From positions 1-64,000 of the forward strand of contig RJAE01000013.1 in the NCBI GenBank assembly GCA_004000035.1: a stretch of 64,000 nt of DNA, written 5' to 3'. This DNA comes from Arthrobacter sulfonylureivorans. GTDB taxonomy: Bacteria; Actinomycetota; Actinomycetes; Actinomycetales; Micrococcaceae. Each line of letters begins with the position of its first letter. Position 1 is the first letter of the stretch. Shown piece after piece: positions 10,472-19,205 of the stretch. The notes below the pieces were generated by a model, which searched no databases, was not told the DNA's origin, and saw only the letters and a list, made by a program, of their open reading frames with translations. Made by a program: the position numbers and the translations under genes.

Positions 10472-11116
10472 ATGTTGCTTCATGAAGATCCTGCAGTCAC
10501 TATCCGCGGCATTTCGGTTTCCGACATGGATAACAACGTTTATCTGCTGACAGCCAAAAAATCCGGCGCGCAGGTACTGATTGATGCTGCCGACGACTTT
10601 CCGGCCATTGAACAACTCCTGCGCGACGGGGCCGCGGATGCGGCCGGTCCCGCCAAAGTCGAGTTGATCATCACCACGCACAGCCATTGGGACCATGTCC
10701 GCGCCTTGCCGGACGCGGTAGCCGCCACCGGGGCCAAGACAGCCGCCGGCGCGGAGGATATTCCTGCGATCGAAGTGCCGACCGATGTTTCGCTCGAGCA
10801 TCAGGACGTGGGCCGGTTCGATGGATTCTCGCTGGAGGCCATCAAGCTGCGAGGCCACACCCCCGGCTCGGTGGCGCTGCTCTACCGCGCCCCGGACGGC
10901 CCCGCACATGTTTTCACCGGCGACTCGCTGTTTCCCGGCGGAGTGGGCAATACACAGAAGGATCCGGAGCGCTTTGCCACCCTCCTCAACGACGTCCACG
11001 ACCGGTTGTTCGGATACCTGCCTGACGACACCGTGATCCATCCCGGACACGGCAAGGGAACAACGCTTGGCGCGGAGCGGCCCCATCTGGACGAGTGGAA
11101 ATCCCGCGGCTGGTAG
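10472..11116 (+). CDS. metallo-beta-lactamase-fold hydrolase (glyoxalase II-like)
   Basis: A 214-residue single-domain protein. THSHWDHV near residue 70 is the HxHxDH zinc motif. LRGHTPGSVAL supplies the next His, FTGDSLFPGGVGN the bridging Asp, and IHPGHGKGT the last His. The GDxLFxGGxG block resembles glyoxalase II and persulfide-dioxygenase-like hydrolases, which cleave thioesters such as S-lactoyl thiols. In an actinobacterium the thiol could be mycothiol, but this is inference. It diverges from a GntR gene and converges on the topoisomerase IB gene. The start ATG has a TAGGCT -10 box just upstream. Confidence 0.9.
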   Translation: MLLHEDPAVTIRGISVSDMDNNVYLLTAKKSGAQVLIDAADDFPAIEQLLRDGAADAAGPAKVELIITTHSHWDHVRALPDAVAATGAKTAAGAEDIPAIEVPTDVSLEHQDVGRFDGFSLEAIKLRGHTPGSVALLYRAPDGPAHVFTGDSLFPGGVGNTQKDPERFATLLNDVHDRLFGYLPDDTVIHPGHGKGTTLGAERPHLDEWKSRGW

Positions 11117-11130
11117 GCATGCGTCAACAA

Positions 11131-11173
11131 CCCCGACAGACGTGGACGTTGGGGGGAATCCCGCCTGCCGGGG
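11131..11173. terminator. possible bidirectional terminator hairpin
   Basis: CCCCGACAG at 11131-11139 can pair with CTGCCGGGG at 11165-11173 (one A-C mismatch on plus, a G-U wobble on minus), followed on plus by a pyrimidine-rich CTCTCTCATTCT. It lies in the gap between two convergent genes. Confidence 0.4.
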
Positions 11174-11196
11174 CTCTCTCATTCTAGCGCCGCGGG

Positions 11197-12174
11197 CTAT
11201 TTCTGTTCCTCGTTGCCAAGGAAAGACGGCAGGCTGCGCTCGGCCGCGGAATAGGTGACGGCATCCGGAACCTGGCCGTCCATGAAGCGGTCGACCAGCC
11301 GCGGATCGACATACGATGAGCGGGCAATGGCGGGCGTGTTGCCAAGGCGCTCTGCCACGGCTTTGATGGCGGCCACCACTGCTTTGCGCCGGGCCGTGAT
11401 TCCGGGCTTGCCGTTATAGCGAGCCAGTTCAACCGCGGCGGCGACGGTCCCTTGCCAAGTCCGGAAATCTTTGGCACTGAAATCCTGCCCGCAGAGCCCA
11501 TGAATGAAATCGTTCAGCTCGGAAGCCGCCAGTCCGGACCAGCTCCCGTCGTCGTTGCGGTAGCCAATGGCGGGATCATCCGCCTGCTTCCCTCTGGCCA
11601 TGGCCAGCCATGCGGCGAGGTCCGGATCCTTCACTTCCACGTCCCACTGCAACCCGCTCTTGCCCGGAAAATCCAGCTTGATGGTGTCCTCGTGCACTAG
11701 GACATGGCGCACCAGCAAGGTGGTCACCCCGTAGGACCCGTTGTCCTCGGCATAGACGTCGGAGCCGATCCGCAATGACGCACTGTCAAGCAAGCGGAAC
11801 GCCGCGGCGCAGGCCACCTCCGGAGTGGTGTCCCCCGACCTGAGCAGCAACGTCACCCTCCGGCGTGCAGCCGTCAGGGTTCGGCCGAAGGCCAGCGCGC
11901 GTTCGAACTTCTCCCGGTCCCTGAGTTCGCGCCAACGGGGATGGTAGATGTATTGCCGCCGCCCGGCGTCGTCCGTTCCCGCAGCCTGGATATGGCCGTT
12001 CTCCGCCGGCGAGATCCACACGTCGGACCATGCCGGTGGAACCGCCAGCGCCTTGACCCTGCGGAGCTCGTCGCCGGAAAGTTGCGAACCATCGGGGTGG
12101 CGGTAGGAGAATCCGGTCCCGTGCCGCCGGCGGGATATGCCGGGAGCACGGATGTTGCTCCGCCGTAGCCTCAG
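11197..12174 (-). CDS. DNA topoisomerase IB, apparent CTG start
   Basis: A poxvirus-type (small) topoisomerase IB, about 325 residues if read from CTG at 12174. Conserved N-terminal features are LRRSNIRAPGISRRRHGTGFSY and AWSDVWISP. GHIQAAGTDDAGRRQYIYH, LLRSGDTTPEV and DFSAKDFRTWQGT are core blocks, and SSYVDPRLVD contains the catalytic Tyr region. The enzyme relaxes supercoils through a 3'-phosphotyrosyl intermediate. No ATG, GTG or TTG exists in frame between the upstream TGA and residue 51 (GTG at 12021), which would delete conserved sequence. A GGAGG lies 7 nt before the CTG, which overlaps the upstream gene's stop (CTGA). Annotation from 12021 would be truncated. Confidence 0.85.
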   Translation of the reverse strand: MRLRRSNIRAPGISRRRHGTGFSYRHPDGSQLSGDELRRVKALAVPPAWSDVWISPAENGHIQAAGTDDAGRRQYIYHPRWRELRDREKFERALAFGRTLTAARRRVTLLLRSGDTTPEVACAAAFRLLDSASLRIGSDVYAEDNGSYGVTTLLVRHVLVHEDTIKLDFPGKSGLQWDVEVKDPDLAAWLAMARGKQADDPAIGYRNDDGSWSGLAASELNDFIHGLCGQDFSAKDFRTWQGTVAAAVELARYNGKPGITARRKAVVAAIKAVAERLGNTPAIARSSYVDPRLVDRFMDGQVPDAVTYSAAERSLPSFLGNEEQK

Positions 12175-12614
12175 ACGGGTACCTCCATCTTGAAGCCGCA
12201 GCGGCAGCGCAGGATTTCAACGTTTACGCGTACCGTCGGCAGCGGGCCGGTCTCCGGCGAACTTGCATCGACAGGATCGAGGATGGCTTGATCGACTCGT
12301 TCCACCGGCTGCATCGGTTCCCCGCAGTGCATGTAGCCCTCGGCACCGAAATCGATCCCTACCGTCCCTGTTTCCGACGCGGGCACCTTGAAGGTCTGAT
12401 GGCCGTAATAGCCCTCGCAATGACTGCACCAGTAGCTAACGTCCCACCGCGGCAGTGCAGGAGCGCCCGGCCCCGGCGGAAGCAGCGTGACATCGTCGAA
12501 AACCAGGTACTCGTCGCTGTTGCAGGCGGAGCACCAAGGATCCGGCAACGCGCCCCCGGATCCCCCGAAATCGTACTCGCCGGCATGGGCACGTGAACTG
12601 TCGTTGGCGATCAT
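12171..12614 (-). CDS. zinc-ribbon-like conserved hypothetical protein
   Basis: A 147-residue protein starting MIANDSSRAHAGEYDFGG. It has four Cys/His clusters spaced like two zinc ribbons: CSACNSD, WCSHCEGYYGH, HCGEP and a final CRCGFKMEVPV. No catalytic motif is visible. Its stop overlaps the presumed CTG start of topoisomerase IB by 4 bp, so the two are co-transcribed and probably translationally coupled. That suggests, but does not show, a role with DNA. The start was chosen for its AAGGGG element; longer in-frame starts reach into low-quality sequence upstream. Confidence 0.7.
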   Translation of the reverse strand: MIANDSSRAHAGEYDFGGSGGALPDPWCSACNSDEYLVFDDVTLLPPGPGAPALPRWDVSYWCSHCEGYYGHQTFKVPASETGTVGIDFGAEGYMHCGEPMQPVERVDQAILDPVDASSPETGPLPTVRVNVEILRCRCGFKMEVPV

Positions 12615-12878
12615 GATCGTCCGCCCCTTCTCATCAACATTATTATTGGTAAGGCTACTGTCTATAACTATACCGAAGCCGGGGAGTGCGGCACATGAGG
12701 CGGCACACAGCAAGGGAGTGGCTTCTGCCGCCACAGGCGCGGGCAGCTTGCATCCACCCGAAGCCGCCGTCAGGCGCTTTTCGGGCACCGCACACACGGC
12801 AGCGAAGAGGACGGCGCCATGTTTCTGCTTCTCGCGCTATGCCCGCCACGGCGACTTCGAGGTGGCCAGGAGACCGGC

Positions 12879-13169
12879 CTAGAAGTCTCCGCCATACAGC
12901 GAATCCGGCGGCTCGCTTCCGATTCCGCCGTAGAGCCCGCGGATTCGACGTTTGCTGGCCTTCAGCGCATCCCTGCTGTCCCGCCGGTCCAACTCGACGC
13001 GCAGCTCCTCAAGGCGGAACTCGGTCTCTGGCTCCGCCGCCCCGAATTGGATACTCTCCCGTTCGAGTTGCCGCATGGCCCTGCCGTACAACGCCAGCAG
13101 CTCGGGGTCGCCGAGGAGAGCCAACTCCACCGGAAACTCGTCCGCGGGAGGCAGGTGACGATGCCGCAT
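12879..13169 (-). CDS. small hypothetical protein
   Basis: A 96-residue charged protein starting MRHRHLPPADEFPVELALLG. The middle (residues 20-75) is predicted helical, with heptad-like Leu/Glu/Arg spacing around YGRAMRQLERESIQF and FRLEELRVELDRRD. I do not recognise a named family. Base composition and codon use look like the neighbours. Its ATG lies inside an 8-bp perfect inverted repeat (13169-13189) that could be an operator or an RNA hairpin masking the start. It stands alone between the zinc-ribbon gene and csbD. Confidence 0.55.
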   Translation of the reverse strand: MRHRHLPPADEFPVELALLGDPELLALYGRAMRQLERESIQFGAAEPETEFRLEELRVELDRRDSRDALKASKRRIRGLYGGIGSEPPDSLYGGDF

Positions 13170-13189
13170 TAGGTTCCCCCCGAACCTAA
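13169..13189. promoter_or_regulatory. inverted repeat with iron-box-like arms overlapping a start codon
   Basis: TTAGGTTC-CCCCC-GAACCTAA is an 8-bp perfect inverted repeat that overlaps the start of the 96-residue gene. The TTAGGTT...AACCTAA arms match those of the DmdR/IdeR iron box, but the arm spacing is 7 rather than 5 bp. It may instead act as an RNA hairpin over the start codon. Confidence 0.35.
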
Positions 13190-13508
13190 ACGCGCCACTC
13201 CTGACCGACCGGCAGTTGACCCGTCCACGCGCTGCCTCCAGGTAGCCCCGGGAGCCGATTCGGCTCCACTGCAGTGAGCTTACAAGCGCTTCTCCCCCGC
13301 GGCAACGAATGGCAACGAATCACCAAACATCGCGGCGCCATCTTTTGCGGCGTCGGGATGGTGACACGCTAAAGCACGGGACACTACAGGCATCCCGGCC
13401 CACAACACCTGACTGGAGCCGGGGTCTCGACAACCAGGTCTCGCTCTCTTGACGCCGGAAGCCTCCGCGAACCAGTAGTCCACGGAGGCTCCCGAGTTGG
13501 CGAAACGC
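13190..13508. other. intergenic stretch without a convincing gene
   Basis: About 320 bp between the csbD stop and the 96-residue gene. It contains a hairpin GGAGCCG-ATT-CGGCTCC (13251-13267), possibly a csbD terminator, and a tandem 10-bp duplication GGCAACGAAT (13301-13320). One 85-codon open frame on minus overlaps csbD and has a composition unlike the neighbouring proteins. Confidence 0.5.
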
Positions 13509-13727
13509 TTAGCGCAAGCCGCCACCTTCGGTGTCATCGGTGGCCCGGTCGGCGTCCTCGTTCAGATGGGCCTTGGCATCGGCCAGCTTGTCCTTGGCCT
13601 CGCCCTCGACCTGCTGGGCCTTGCCCTTCATCTCGCGGGACTTGTCATCGGTCGCGTCGCCGACGGCTTCGTTTACCTTGCCCGTGACCTTGTCTTTCGC
13701 AGCATCGAACTTGTCGCCAATACCCAT
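13509..13727 (-). CDS. CsbD-family stress protein
   Basis: A 72-residue, highly charged protein starting MGIGDKFDAAKDKVTGKVNE. KVTGKVNEAVGD and KGKAQQVEGEAKDKLADAK are the repeated CsbD motif. Family members are abundant in stationary phase or under general stress (sigma-B type regulons), but their biochemical role is not known. The protein is predicted mostly helical or disordered, with no membrane segment. It is monocistronic here. Confidence 0.88.
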   Translation of the reverse strand: MGIGDKFDAAKDKVTGKVNEAVGDATDDKSREMKGKAQQVEGEAKDKLADAKAHLNEDADRATDDTEGGGLR

Positions 13728-13846
13728 GACGGCACCTCTTTCGGTTCAGGATTTCAACAGGTGCAGCCAGATTACATCGCCTCACGCAAAGTAGAAAGCT
13801 TGCTGACCTTTTCCGCGAGTTGACGCAGGAAACCTCAATGCCCCCG

Positions 13847-14557
13847 CTACAGCCCGAACACTTCGAAGCTGATGCGGGGCCGGCCGCCGGTCACCAGAGC
13901 GAGCTGCTCCGCCGCCTGTTCCTCCACGGGCCGGTCGCTGAGCGCCTCCAGATAGCGGCGATGCGCGGACAGCGAGCGCAGCGCACAGTCCAGCGCACGC
14001 TGTCCGACGTCGAGATAATGCGTGGGCCGGGTGGAGGCGACTGCCGTCCACGAATCGGTGTGCGGCCGATGCCCTTCCTCTGTCAACTCCGGAAAGATCC
14101 ATTCGTTGCCGGCATCGGCCACTGCATTCAGGACCGACCGGCCCATGACCTGATGGTCCTGCGAGTTCCACGCTCCCGGACCCCAGGTGTCCCGGTGATT
14201 CAGTGTCACTACGACGTCGGGCCGAAAGGTCCTGATCTCGCGGGCAAGATCGCGGCGCAGCTGGAGCGTTTCCTCCAGCCGGCCATCCGGATAATCCAGG
14301 AACGACACTTCCTCGACCCCCACCGCTTGGCAGGCGGCCCGCTGCTCCTGTTCGCGCAGCGGTCCGGCCTCATGGGGAGGCAGGCCGGCAATGCCGGCCT
14401 CTCCCCGGGTCGCCAAGACGTACGCGACGTCCTTGCCCTGTCCGGCCCATTCGGCGACAGCCGCCGCGATCCCGTACTCGGGATCATCGGGATGCGCCAT
14501 CAGGACCAGCGCCCGGCGCCAGTCGACAGGGAGGGGTATCAGGTCAAGGGGAGCCAT
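13847..14557 (-). CDS. PIG-L family N-acetylglucosaminyl-type deacetylase
   Basis: A 236-residue protein starting MAPLDLIPLPVDWRRALVLM. AHPDD (residues 21-25) is the zinc-binding signature of PIG-L/LmbE deacetylases, and NSQDHQVMGRSVLNA carries the second His region. In actinobacteria this family includes MshB (mycothiol synthesis), Mca (mycothiol S-conjugate amidase) and BshB-like enzymes. Length and divergence place this copy as a generic LmbE protein rather than a clear MshB or Mca. It probably removes an acyl group from an amino sugar conjugate. It is flanked by csbD and a divergent SDR gene. Confidence 0.87.
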   Translation of the reverse strand: MAPLDLIPLPVDWRRALVLMAHPDDPEYGIAAAVAEWAGQGKDVAYVLATRGEAGIAGLPPHEAGPLREQEQRAACQAVGVEEVSFLDYPDGRLEETLQLRRDLAREIRTFRPDVVVTLNHRDTWGPGAWNSQDHQVMGRSVLNAVADAGNEWIFPELTEEGHRPHTDSWTAVASTRPTHYLDVGQRALDCALRSLSAHRRYLEALSDRPVEEQAAEQLALVTGGRPRISFEVFGL

Positions 14558-14761
14558 GGTGACGCCCTTTCCGGATTGTTGCGGTCCAGCTGGCGAGCCG
14601 TCCGGCTTTGGCGGCCGGGCTTTGCGGCCGGTGCTCTACGGCGTAGGGTGGCGATACGATCAGCATACTGACCATCTTGGCCGTCCGGAACTCACCGTCC
14701 CGCTTCAACGCAGCCATGGCTGCCGGGTGCCTCCGGAACCGGCCGCAGGAAGGAGCCACCG

Positions 14762-15658
14762 ATGACATCGGATCAGTACACGTTCCAGAACCCCGTTGAC
14801 CGCTACCCCAGCATCTCGCCGCCGAAGCAGAGCCAGCCGGAGCCCGGGCTGGACAAGGAATTGGAACCGAAGACCGACCGCGGCGAAGAGTCGTACCGCG
14901 GCACCGGCAGGCTGGCTGGCCGCAGGGCCCTCATCACCGGGGCCGACTCCGGCATCGGTGCAGCCGTTGCCATTGGTTTCGCGCGGGAAGGCGCCGACGT
15001 CGCCCTTTCCTATCTGCCTGCGGAAGAATCCGACGCCCAGCACATCGCGTCCGTGATCGAGAAAGACGGGCGGAAGGCGGCGCTGCTGCCGGGCGACATT
15101 TCGGACGCCGCCGCCTCCCGGGACTTGGTAGCCAAGGCGGTCGAGCAACTGGGCGGCCTGGACATCCTGGTCAACAACGCCGGCCGGCAGATCGCCGTTG
15201 AACAGATCGAAGACATCAGCGACGAGCAGTTCGAGGACACGTTCCGCACGAACATCTTCGCCATCTTCTGGATCACCAAGGCGGCGGTGCCGCACATGCC
15301 GCCCGGTTCGACGATCATCAACACCACATCGGTCCAGGCCTACAACCCGTCGCCCTTCCTGCTGGACTATGCCTCCACCAAGGCCGCCATCAACAACTTC
15401 ACCAAGGGCTTGGCCCAGCAGTTGGCCAGCCGGGGCATCCGGGTCAATGCGGTGGCCCCCGGGCCCTTCTGGACTCCGCTGCAGGTCAGCGAAGGCCAGC
15501 CCAAGGACAAGCTGCCCGAGTTCGGCAAGAACGTGCCGCTGGGCCGCGCCGGACAACCCACTGAACTCGCTCCGGCCTACGTCTACCTGGCCTCACCGGA
15601 GTCAAGCTACGTTTCCGGCGAGACCCTGAACGTCAACGGCGGGACGCCCACGCCCTGA
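14762..15658 (+). CDS. short-chain dehydrogenase/reductase (YghA/GsiB type)
   Basis: A 298-residue SDR with a long N-terminal extension (residues 1-50, including KQSQPEPGLDKELEPKTDRG) typical of the YghA-like, stress-associated group. GRRALITGADSGIGAAVAIG is the TGxxxGIG dinucleotide-binding motif; NNAGRQ is the NNAG motif. YASTKAAINNF holds the catalytic YxxxK, with a Ser in INTTSVQAY upstream. An AAGGAG element precedes the ATG. It likely reduces an aldehyde or ketone with NAD(P)H; the substrate is unknown. It lies divergent to the PIG-L gene and convergent with tam. Confidence 0.9.
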   Translation: MTSDQYTFQNPVDRYPSISPPKQSQPEPGLDKELEPKTDRGEESYRGTGRLAGRRALITGADSGIGAAVAIGFAREGADVALSYLPAEESDAQHIASVIEKDGRKAALLPGDISDAAASRDLVAKAVEQLGGLDILVNNAGRQIAVEQIEDISDEQFEDTFRTNIFAIFWITKAAVPHMPPGSTIINTTSVQAYNPSPFLLDYASTKAAINNFTKGLAQQLASRGIRVNAVAPGPFWTPLQVSEGQPKDKLPEFGKNVPLGRAGQPTELAPAYVYLASPESSYVSGETLNVNGGTPTP

Positions 15659-15732
15659 CCCGGCCCCACACCCCGCCACCAGACGGGGCACCGGAGGGGA
15701 ACGTGTCGGAGGAAACCTGGGACCAGTAAGCC

Positions 15733-16509
15733 TCAGCCGAGCTTGCGCCCCACGGCGAAAATCCTGCGAAAACCAAAGACTGTGCCATGTTCGGATTCCG
15801 GGTAGGCATCGCGCAGCAGCGTGGCGTACTCCGATTCGAACTTGGCCGCTTCGGCGGCCTGCAAAACCGCCAGGACCGGACGCAGCCCGGTGCCCCGGAC
15901 CCATTCCAGGACCGGATCCGGGCCGTGCAGCAGTTGCTGGTAGGTGCTCTCCCAGACATCGGCCTCACAGCCTTCGTCCAACAGCAGCTCCAGGTAGTCC
16001 TGCGGTTCGGACACGGCATCCTCATGCCGGAGCACCCCGTCCAACCGACGGTGCCAGTGCGGCGCACCGGCCAGCGCCCGCATGAGCGCATGCGAGGGTG
16101 CAGCAAAGTTACCCGGCACTTGGACGGCCAGCCATGCACCGGGCTTCAGGGCTCGCAGCCACGAACGCATCAGGTCCTGGTGCCCTGGCACCCACTGGAG
16201 TGCGGCATTGGAGACCAGCACATCCAGCCCGTCCGGCGGTGTCCAGTCGCGGATATCCCCGGGCACAAACTCCGTGTTGGCCGGATTGTCCCGCTGCCTG
16301 GCCTGGCGGATCATCTCCGCCGAGGAATCCACCCCGGTGACCCTGGCACCGGGCCAGCGCTCGGCGAGCGCAGCCGTCAGATTGCCGGGGCCGCAGCCCA
16401 GATCCACCACGAGGGCAGGCTCGGTGGCAGCGATGCGGCCGGTCAGGTCGAAGAACGGACGGTTCCGGTAGCCGGCGTACTCAACGTACTTGTGCGGGTC
16501 CCAGTGCAT
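15733..16509 (-). CDS. tam: trans-aconitate 2-methyltransferase
   Basis: A 258-residue class I SAM-dependent methyltransferase starting MHWDPHKYVEYAGYRNRPFF, the characteristic Tam N-terminus. VVDLGCGPGNLTAAL is SAM motif I; VTGVDSSAEMI and LVSNAALQWVPGH follow the family pattern. Tam monomethylates trans-aconitate, which inhibits aconitase when it forms spontaneously. A TAACGT -10 box ends 7 nt before the ATG, so the mRNA is probably leaderless; the longer frame upstream is rejected for that reason. It is divergent from the DUF3516 helicase gene. Confidence 0.92.
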   Translation of the reverse strand: MHWDPHKYVEYAGYRNRPFFDLTGRIAATEPALVVDLGCGPGNLTAALAERWPGARVTGVDSSAEMIRQARQRDNPANTEFVPGDIRDWTPPDGLDVLVSNAALQWVPGHQDLMRSWLRALKPGAWLAVQVPGNFAAPSHALMRALAGAPHWHRRLDGVLRHEDAVSEPQDYLELLLDEGCEADVWESTYQQLLHGPDPVLEWVRGTGLRPVLAVLQAAEAAKFESEYATLLRDAYPESEHGTVFGFRRIFAVGRKLG

Positions 16510-16516
16510 GGGCAGT

Positions 16517-16522
16517 ACGTTA
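16517..16522 (-). promoter_or_regulatory. -10 box TAACGT of tam (leaderless)
   Basis: TAACGT on minus ends 7 nt before the tam ATG, consistent with a leaderless transcript. Confidence 0.45.
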
Positions 16523-16589
16523 CGCCACGGATGATGCCGACCGGCGCCCCGCATGGTCCCGCCGCGCCAGCGCCTAAGCTGGAGAGAAC

Positions 16590-19142
16590 ATGAATCTTCT
16601 CCAACTGCTGCCGGACACCGGCACTGCCTCAGATCCCGACGACGTCTACACCTGGTTCACCGAGTGGGTCGAATCCCGCGGCATGTCGCTCTACCCTGCC
16701 CAGGACGAAGCCGTCATGGAGCTGGTCACCGGAAACAACGTCATCCTGGCCACCCCCACCGGGTCCGGAAAGTCGATGGTGGCGATCGCCGCCCACTTCC
16801 ATGCCATGTCCACCGGGTCTGTCAGCTACTACACGGCCCCGATCAAGGCGCTGGTGTCGGAAAAGTTCTTCGCCCTGTGCGACATCTTCGGACCGGAGAA
16901 CGTCGGCATGGTCACCGGCGACTCGGCGGTGAACCAGGATGCCCCAATCATCTGCTGCACCGCCGAGATCCTGGCCAACATCGCGCTGCGCGAAGGCTCC
17001 GCGGCGGCCCTCGGCACGGTGATCATGGACGAGTTCCACTACTACTCCGATCCGCAGCGCGGCTGGGCGTGGCAGGTCCCGCTGCTCGAACTGCCCCAGG
17101 CGCAGTTCCTGCTGATGTCCGCGACGCTGGGCGACGTCACCCGGTTCGAGAAGGAACTCACCGACCTCACCGGCAAGACGACGGTCACCGTGAGTTCCGC
17201 TGAGCGCCCGATTCCGCTGCACTACTACTACGTGCAGACCAGCGTGCAGGAATCGCTGGAAGAACTGCTGTCCACCAAGCAGGTGCCCGTTTACGTGGTG
17301 CACTTCAGCCAACTGGAGGCCATCGAGCGCGCCCAGAACCTGATGAGCGTCAACGTCTGCACCCGCGAGGAGAAGGACCGCATTGCGGAGCTGATCTCCG
17401 GCTTCCGCTTCGCGGCCGGTTTCGGCAAGACGCTCAACCGCCTGGTCCGGCACGGCATCGGCGTCCACCACGCGGGCATGCTGCCCAAATACCGCCGGCT
17501 GGTGGAACAACTGGCCCAGGCCGGACTGCTGAAGGTCATCTGCGGGACGGACACCTTGGGCGTGGGCATCAACGTGCCCATCCGCACCGTGCTGCTCACT
17601 GCCTTGAGCAAGTACGACGGCGTGCGCACCCGCCTGCTCAACGCCCGCGAATTCCACCAGATCGCCGGACGCGCAGGCCGGGCCGGGTACGACACGGCGG
17701 GCACCGTCGTCGTGCAGGCCCCGGAACACGTGGTGGAGAACACCAAGGCGATGGCCAAGGCCGTGGCGAAGTTTGGCGACGACCAGAAAAAGCTGCGCCA
17801 GGTGGTGAAGAAGAAGCCGCCGACCGGCTTTGTGAGTTGGGGCGAGCCGACCTTCCACAAGCTGGTGGAGAGCGACCCTGAGCCGCTGACATCCAGCTTC
17901 ACGATCAGCCATGCGATGCTGCTGAACGTTCTGGAGCGTCCCGGGGACCCGTTCGCCGCCGCCAAGCGGCTGCTGACCCGCAACCACGAAACGCGCGCTT
18001 CGCAGCTGAAGCTGATCCGGAAGGCACTGGGCATCTACCGGGAGCTGGTGGTCTCCGGCCTGGTGGAACGGCTGGACGCCCCGGATGAGAACGGTCACCT
18101 TGTCCGGCTGAAGGTGGACCTGCAGCCGAACTTCGCCCTGAACCAGCCGCTCTCTCCGTTCGCCGTCGCCAGTCTGGACCTTCTGGACCCCGACGGCGGC
18201 AGCTACTCCCTGGACGTGGTGTCAATCATCGAGGCCACGCTGGAGAAACCCCGCCAAATCCTCTCGGCCCAGGAAAAGAAGGCCCGCGGCGAAGCGGTGG
18301 CCGCCATGAAGGCGGACGGAATTGAGTACGACCAGCGGATGGCCCTGCTGGACGAGGTCACCTATCCGCGGCCGCTGGCCGAGTTGCTCGAGGCAGCCTT
18401 CGAGACCTACCGGCACGGAGCCCCATGGCTGGGCGATTTCGAACTCGCGCCGAAATCAGTCATCCGGGACATGTACGAACGGGCGATGAACTTTGCCGAG
18501 TTTGTGCAGTTCTACGGACTGGCCCGGAGCGAAGGCATTGTTCTCCGCTACCTGACCGACGGCTACAAGGCCCTGCGCCAGACGGTGCCAGCCGACGCGC
18601 TGCGCGAGGACCTGGCCGACATCATTGCGTGGCTGGGTGAACTGGTACGCCAGGTGGACTCCAGCCTGCTGGACGAGTGGGAAGAACTGGCCGCCGGCAA
18701 GGGCGCAGCCGATCTGGCCGCCGAACACGCCGCCGAATCGGTGCTCACCAAAGAGCCGCCGAAGCTGACCGACAACATCAGGGCCTTCCGCGTGATGGTG
18801 CGAAACGAGCTGTTCCGCCGGGTAGAGCTTTTTGCCGACGAGCAGGAAGAAGAGCTGGGCGCCCTGGATGCCGAGGCAGGCTGGGATGCAGACCGTTGGG
18901 CCGACGCGATGGACGCCTACTTCGAGGAATACGACGACATCGGCACCGGGCCCGACGCACGCGGCCCGGCGTTGCTGATCATCGAGGAGCAGCCGGCGGT
19001 CTGGAAGCTGCGGCAGATCTTCGACGACCCGGCCGGCAACCGGGACTGGGGCATCAGCGCAGAGGTGGACTTGGCCGCCAGCAACGAAACCGGTTCCGCT
19101 GCCGTCCGAATTCTCGACGTCGGCCCCGTCGGCGGAGCCTGA
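16590..19142 (+). CDS. DEAD/DEAH-box helicase with DUF3516 C-terminus
   Basis: An 850-residue superfamily 2 helicase of the Ski2-like actinobacterial group. ATPTGSGKSMVAIAAHF (near residue 53) is motif I, TAPIKALVSEKF motif Ia, MDEFHYY motif II (DEFH) and LLMSATLG motif III. GIGVHHAGMLPKYR and HQIAGRAGRAGYD are motifs IVa and VI. The C-terminal 350 residues correspond to DUF3516, with acidic residues near the end (EEQEEELGALDAE). It probably unwinds structured RNA; the substrate is not established. The ATG is preceded by GGAGAG and a TAAGCT -10 candidate at 16575-16580. It converges on the AAA ATPase gene. Confidence 0.93.
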   Translation: MNLLQLLPDTGTASDPDDVYTWFTEWVESRGMSLYPAQDEAVMELVTGNNVILATPTGSGKSMVAIAAHFHAMSTGSVSYYTAPIKALVSEKFFALCDIFGPENVGMVTGDSAVNQDAPIICCTAEILANIALREGSAAALGTVIMDEFHYYSDPQRGWAWQVPLLELPQAQFLLMSATLGDVTRFEKELTDLTGKTTVTVSSAERPIPLHYYYVQTSVQESLEELLSTKQVPVYVVHFSQLEAIERAQNLMSVNVCTREEKDRIAELISGFRFAAGFGKTLNRLVRHGIGVHHAGMLPKYRRLVEQLAQAGLLKVICGTDTLGVGINVPIRTVLLTALSKYDGVRTRLLNAREFHQIAGRAGRAGYDTAGTVVVQAPEHVVENTKAMAKAVAKFGDDQKKLRQVVKKKPPTGFVSWGEPTFHKLVESDPEPLTSSFTISHAMLLNVLERPGDPFAAAKRLLTRNHETRASQLKLIRKALGIYRELVVSGLVERLDAPDENGHLVRLKVDLQPNFALNQPLSPFAVASLDLLDPDGGSYSLDVVSIIEATLEKPRQILSAQEKKARGEAVAAMKADGIEYDQRMALLDEVTYPRPLAELLEAAFETYRHGAPWLGDFELAPKSVIRDMYERAMNFAEFVQFYGLARSEGIVLRYLTDGYKALRQTVPADALREDLADIIAWLGELVRQVDSSLLDEWEELAAGKGAADLAAEHAAESVLTKEPPKLTDNIRAFRVMVRNELFRRVELFADEQEEELGALDAEAGWDADRWADAMDAYFEEYDDIGTGPDARGPALLIIEEQPAVWKLRQIFDDPAGNRDWGISAEVDLAASNETGSAAVRILDVGPVGGA

Positions 19143-19205
19143 GCAGGTCCGCTCGCAGACCTGCCGGCCAAACACCGAGTCCGGGAGAGGTTCCCCAGCT
19201 TGTGC

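Noticed and set aside
13301-13320. tandem GGCAACGAAT duplication
   Set aside because: Only two 10-bp copies and no nearby gene effect; chance duplication is likely.
13280-13537. 85-codon frame on minus overlapping csbD
   Set aside because: Overlaps the csbD end, no ribosome binding site, atypical composition and no recognised motif.
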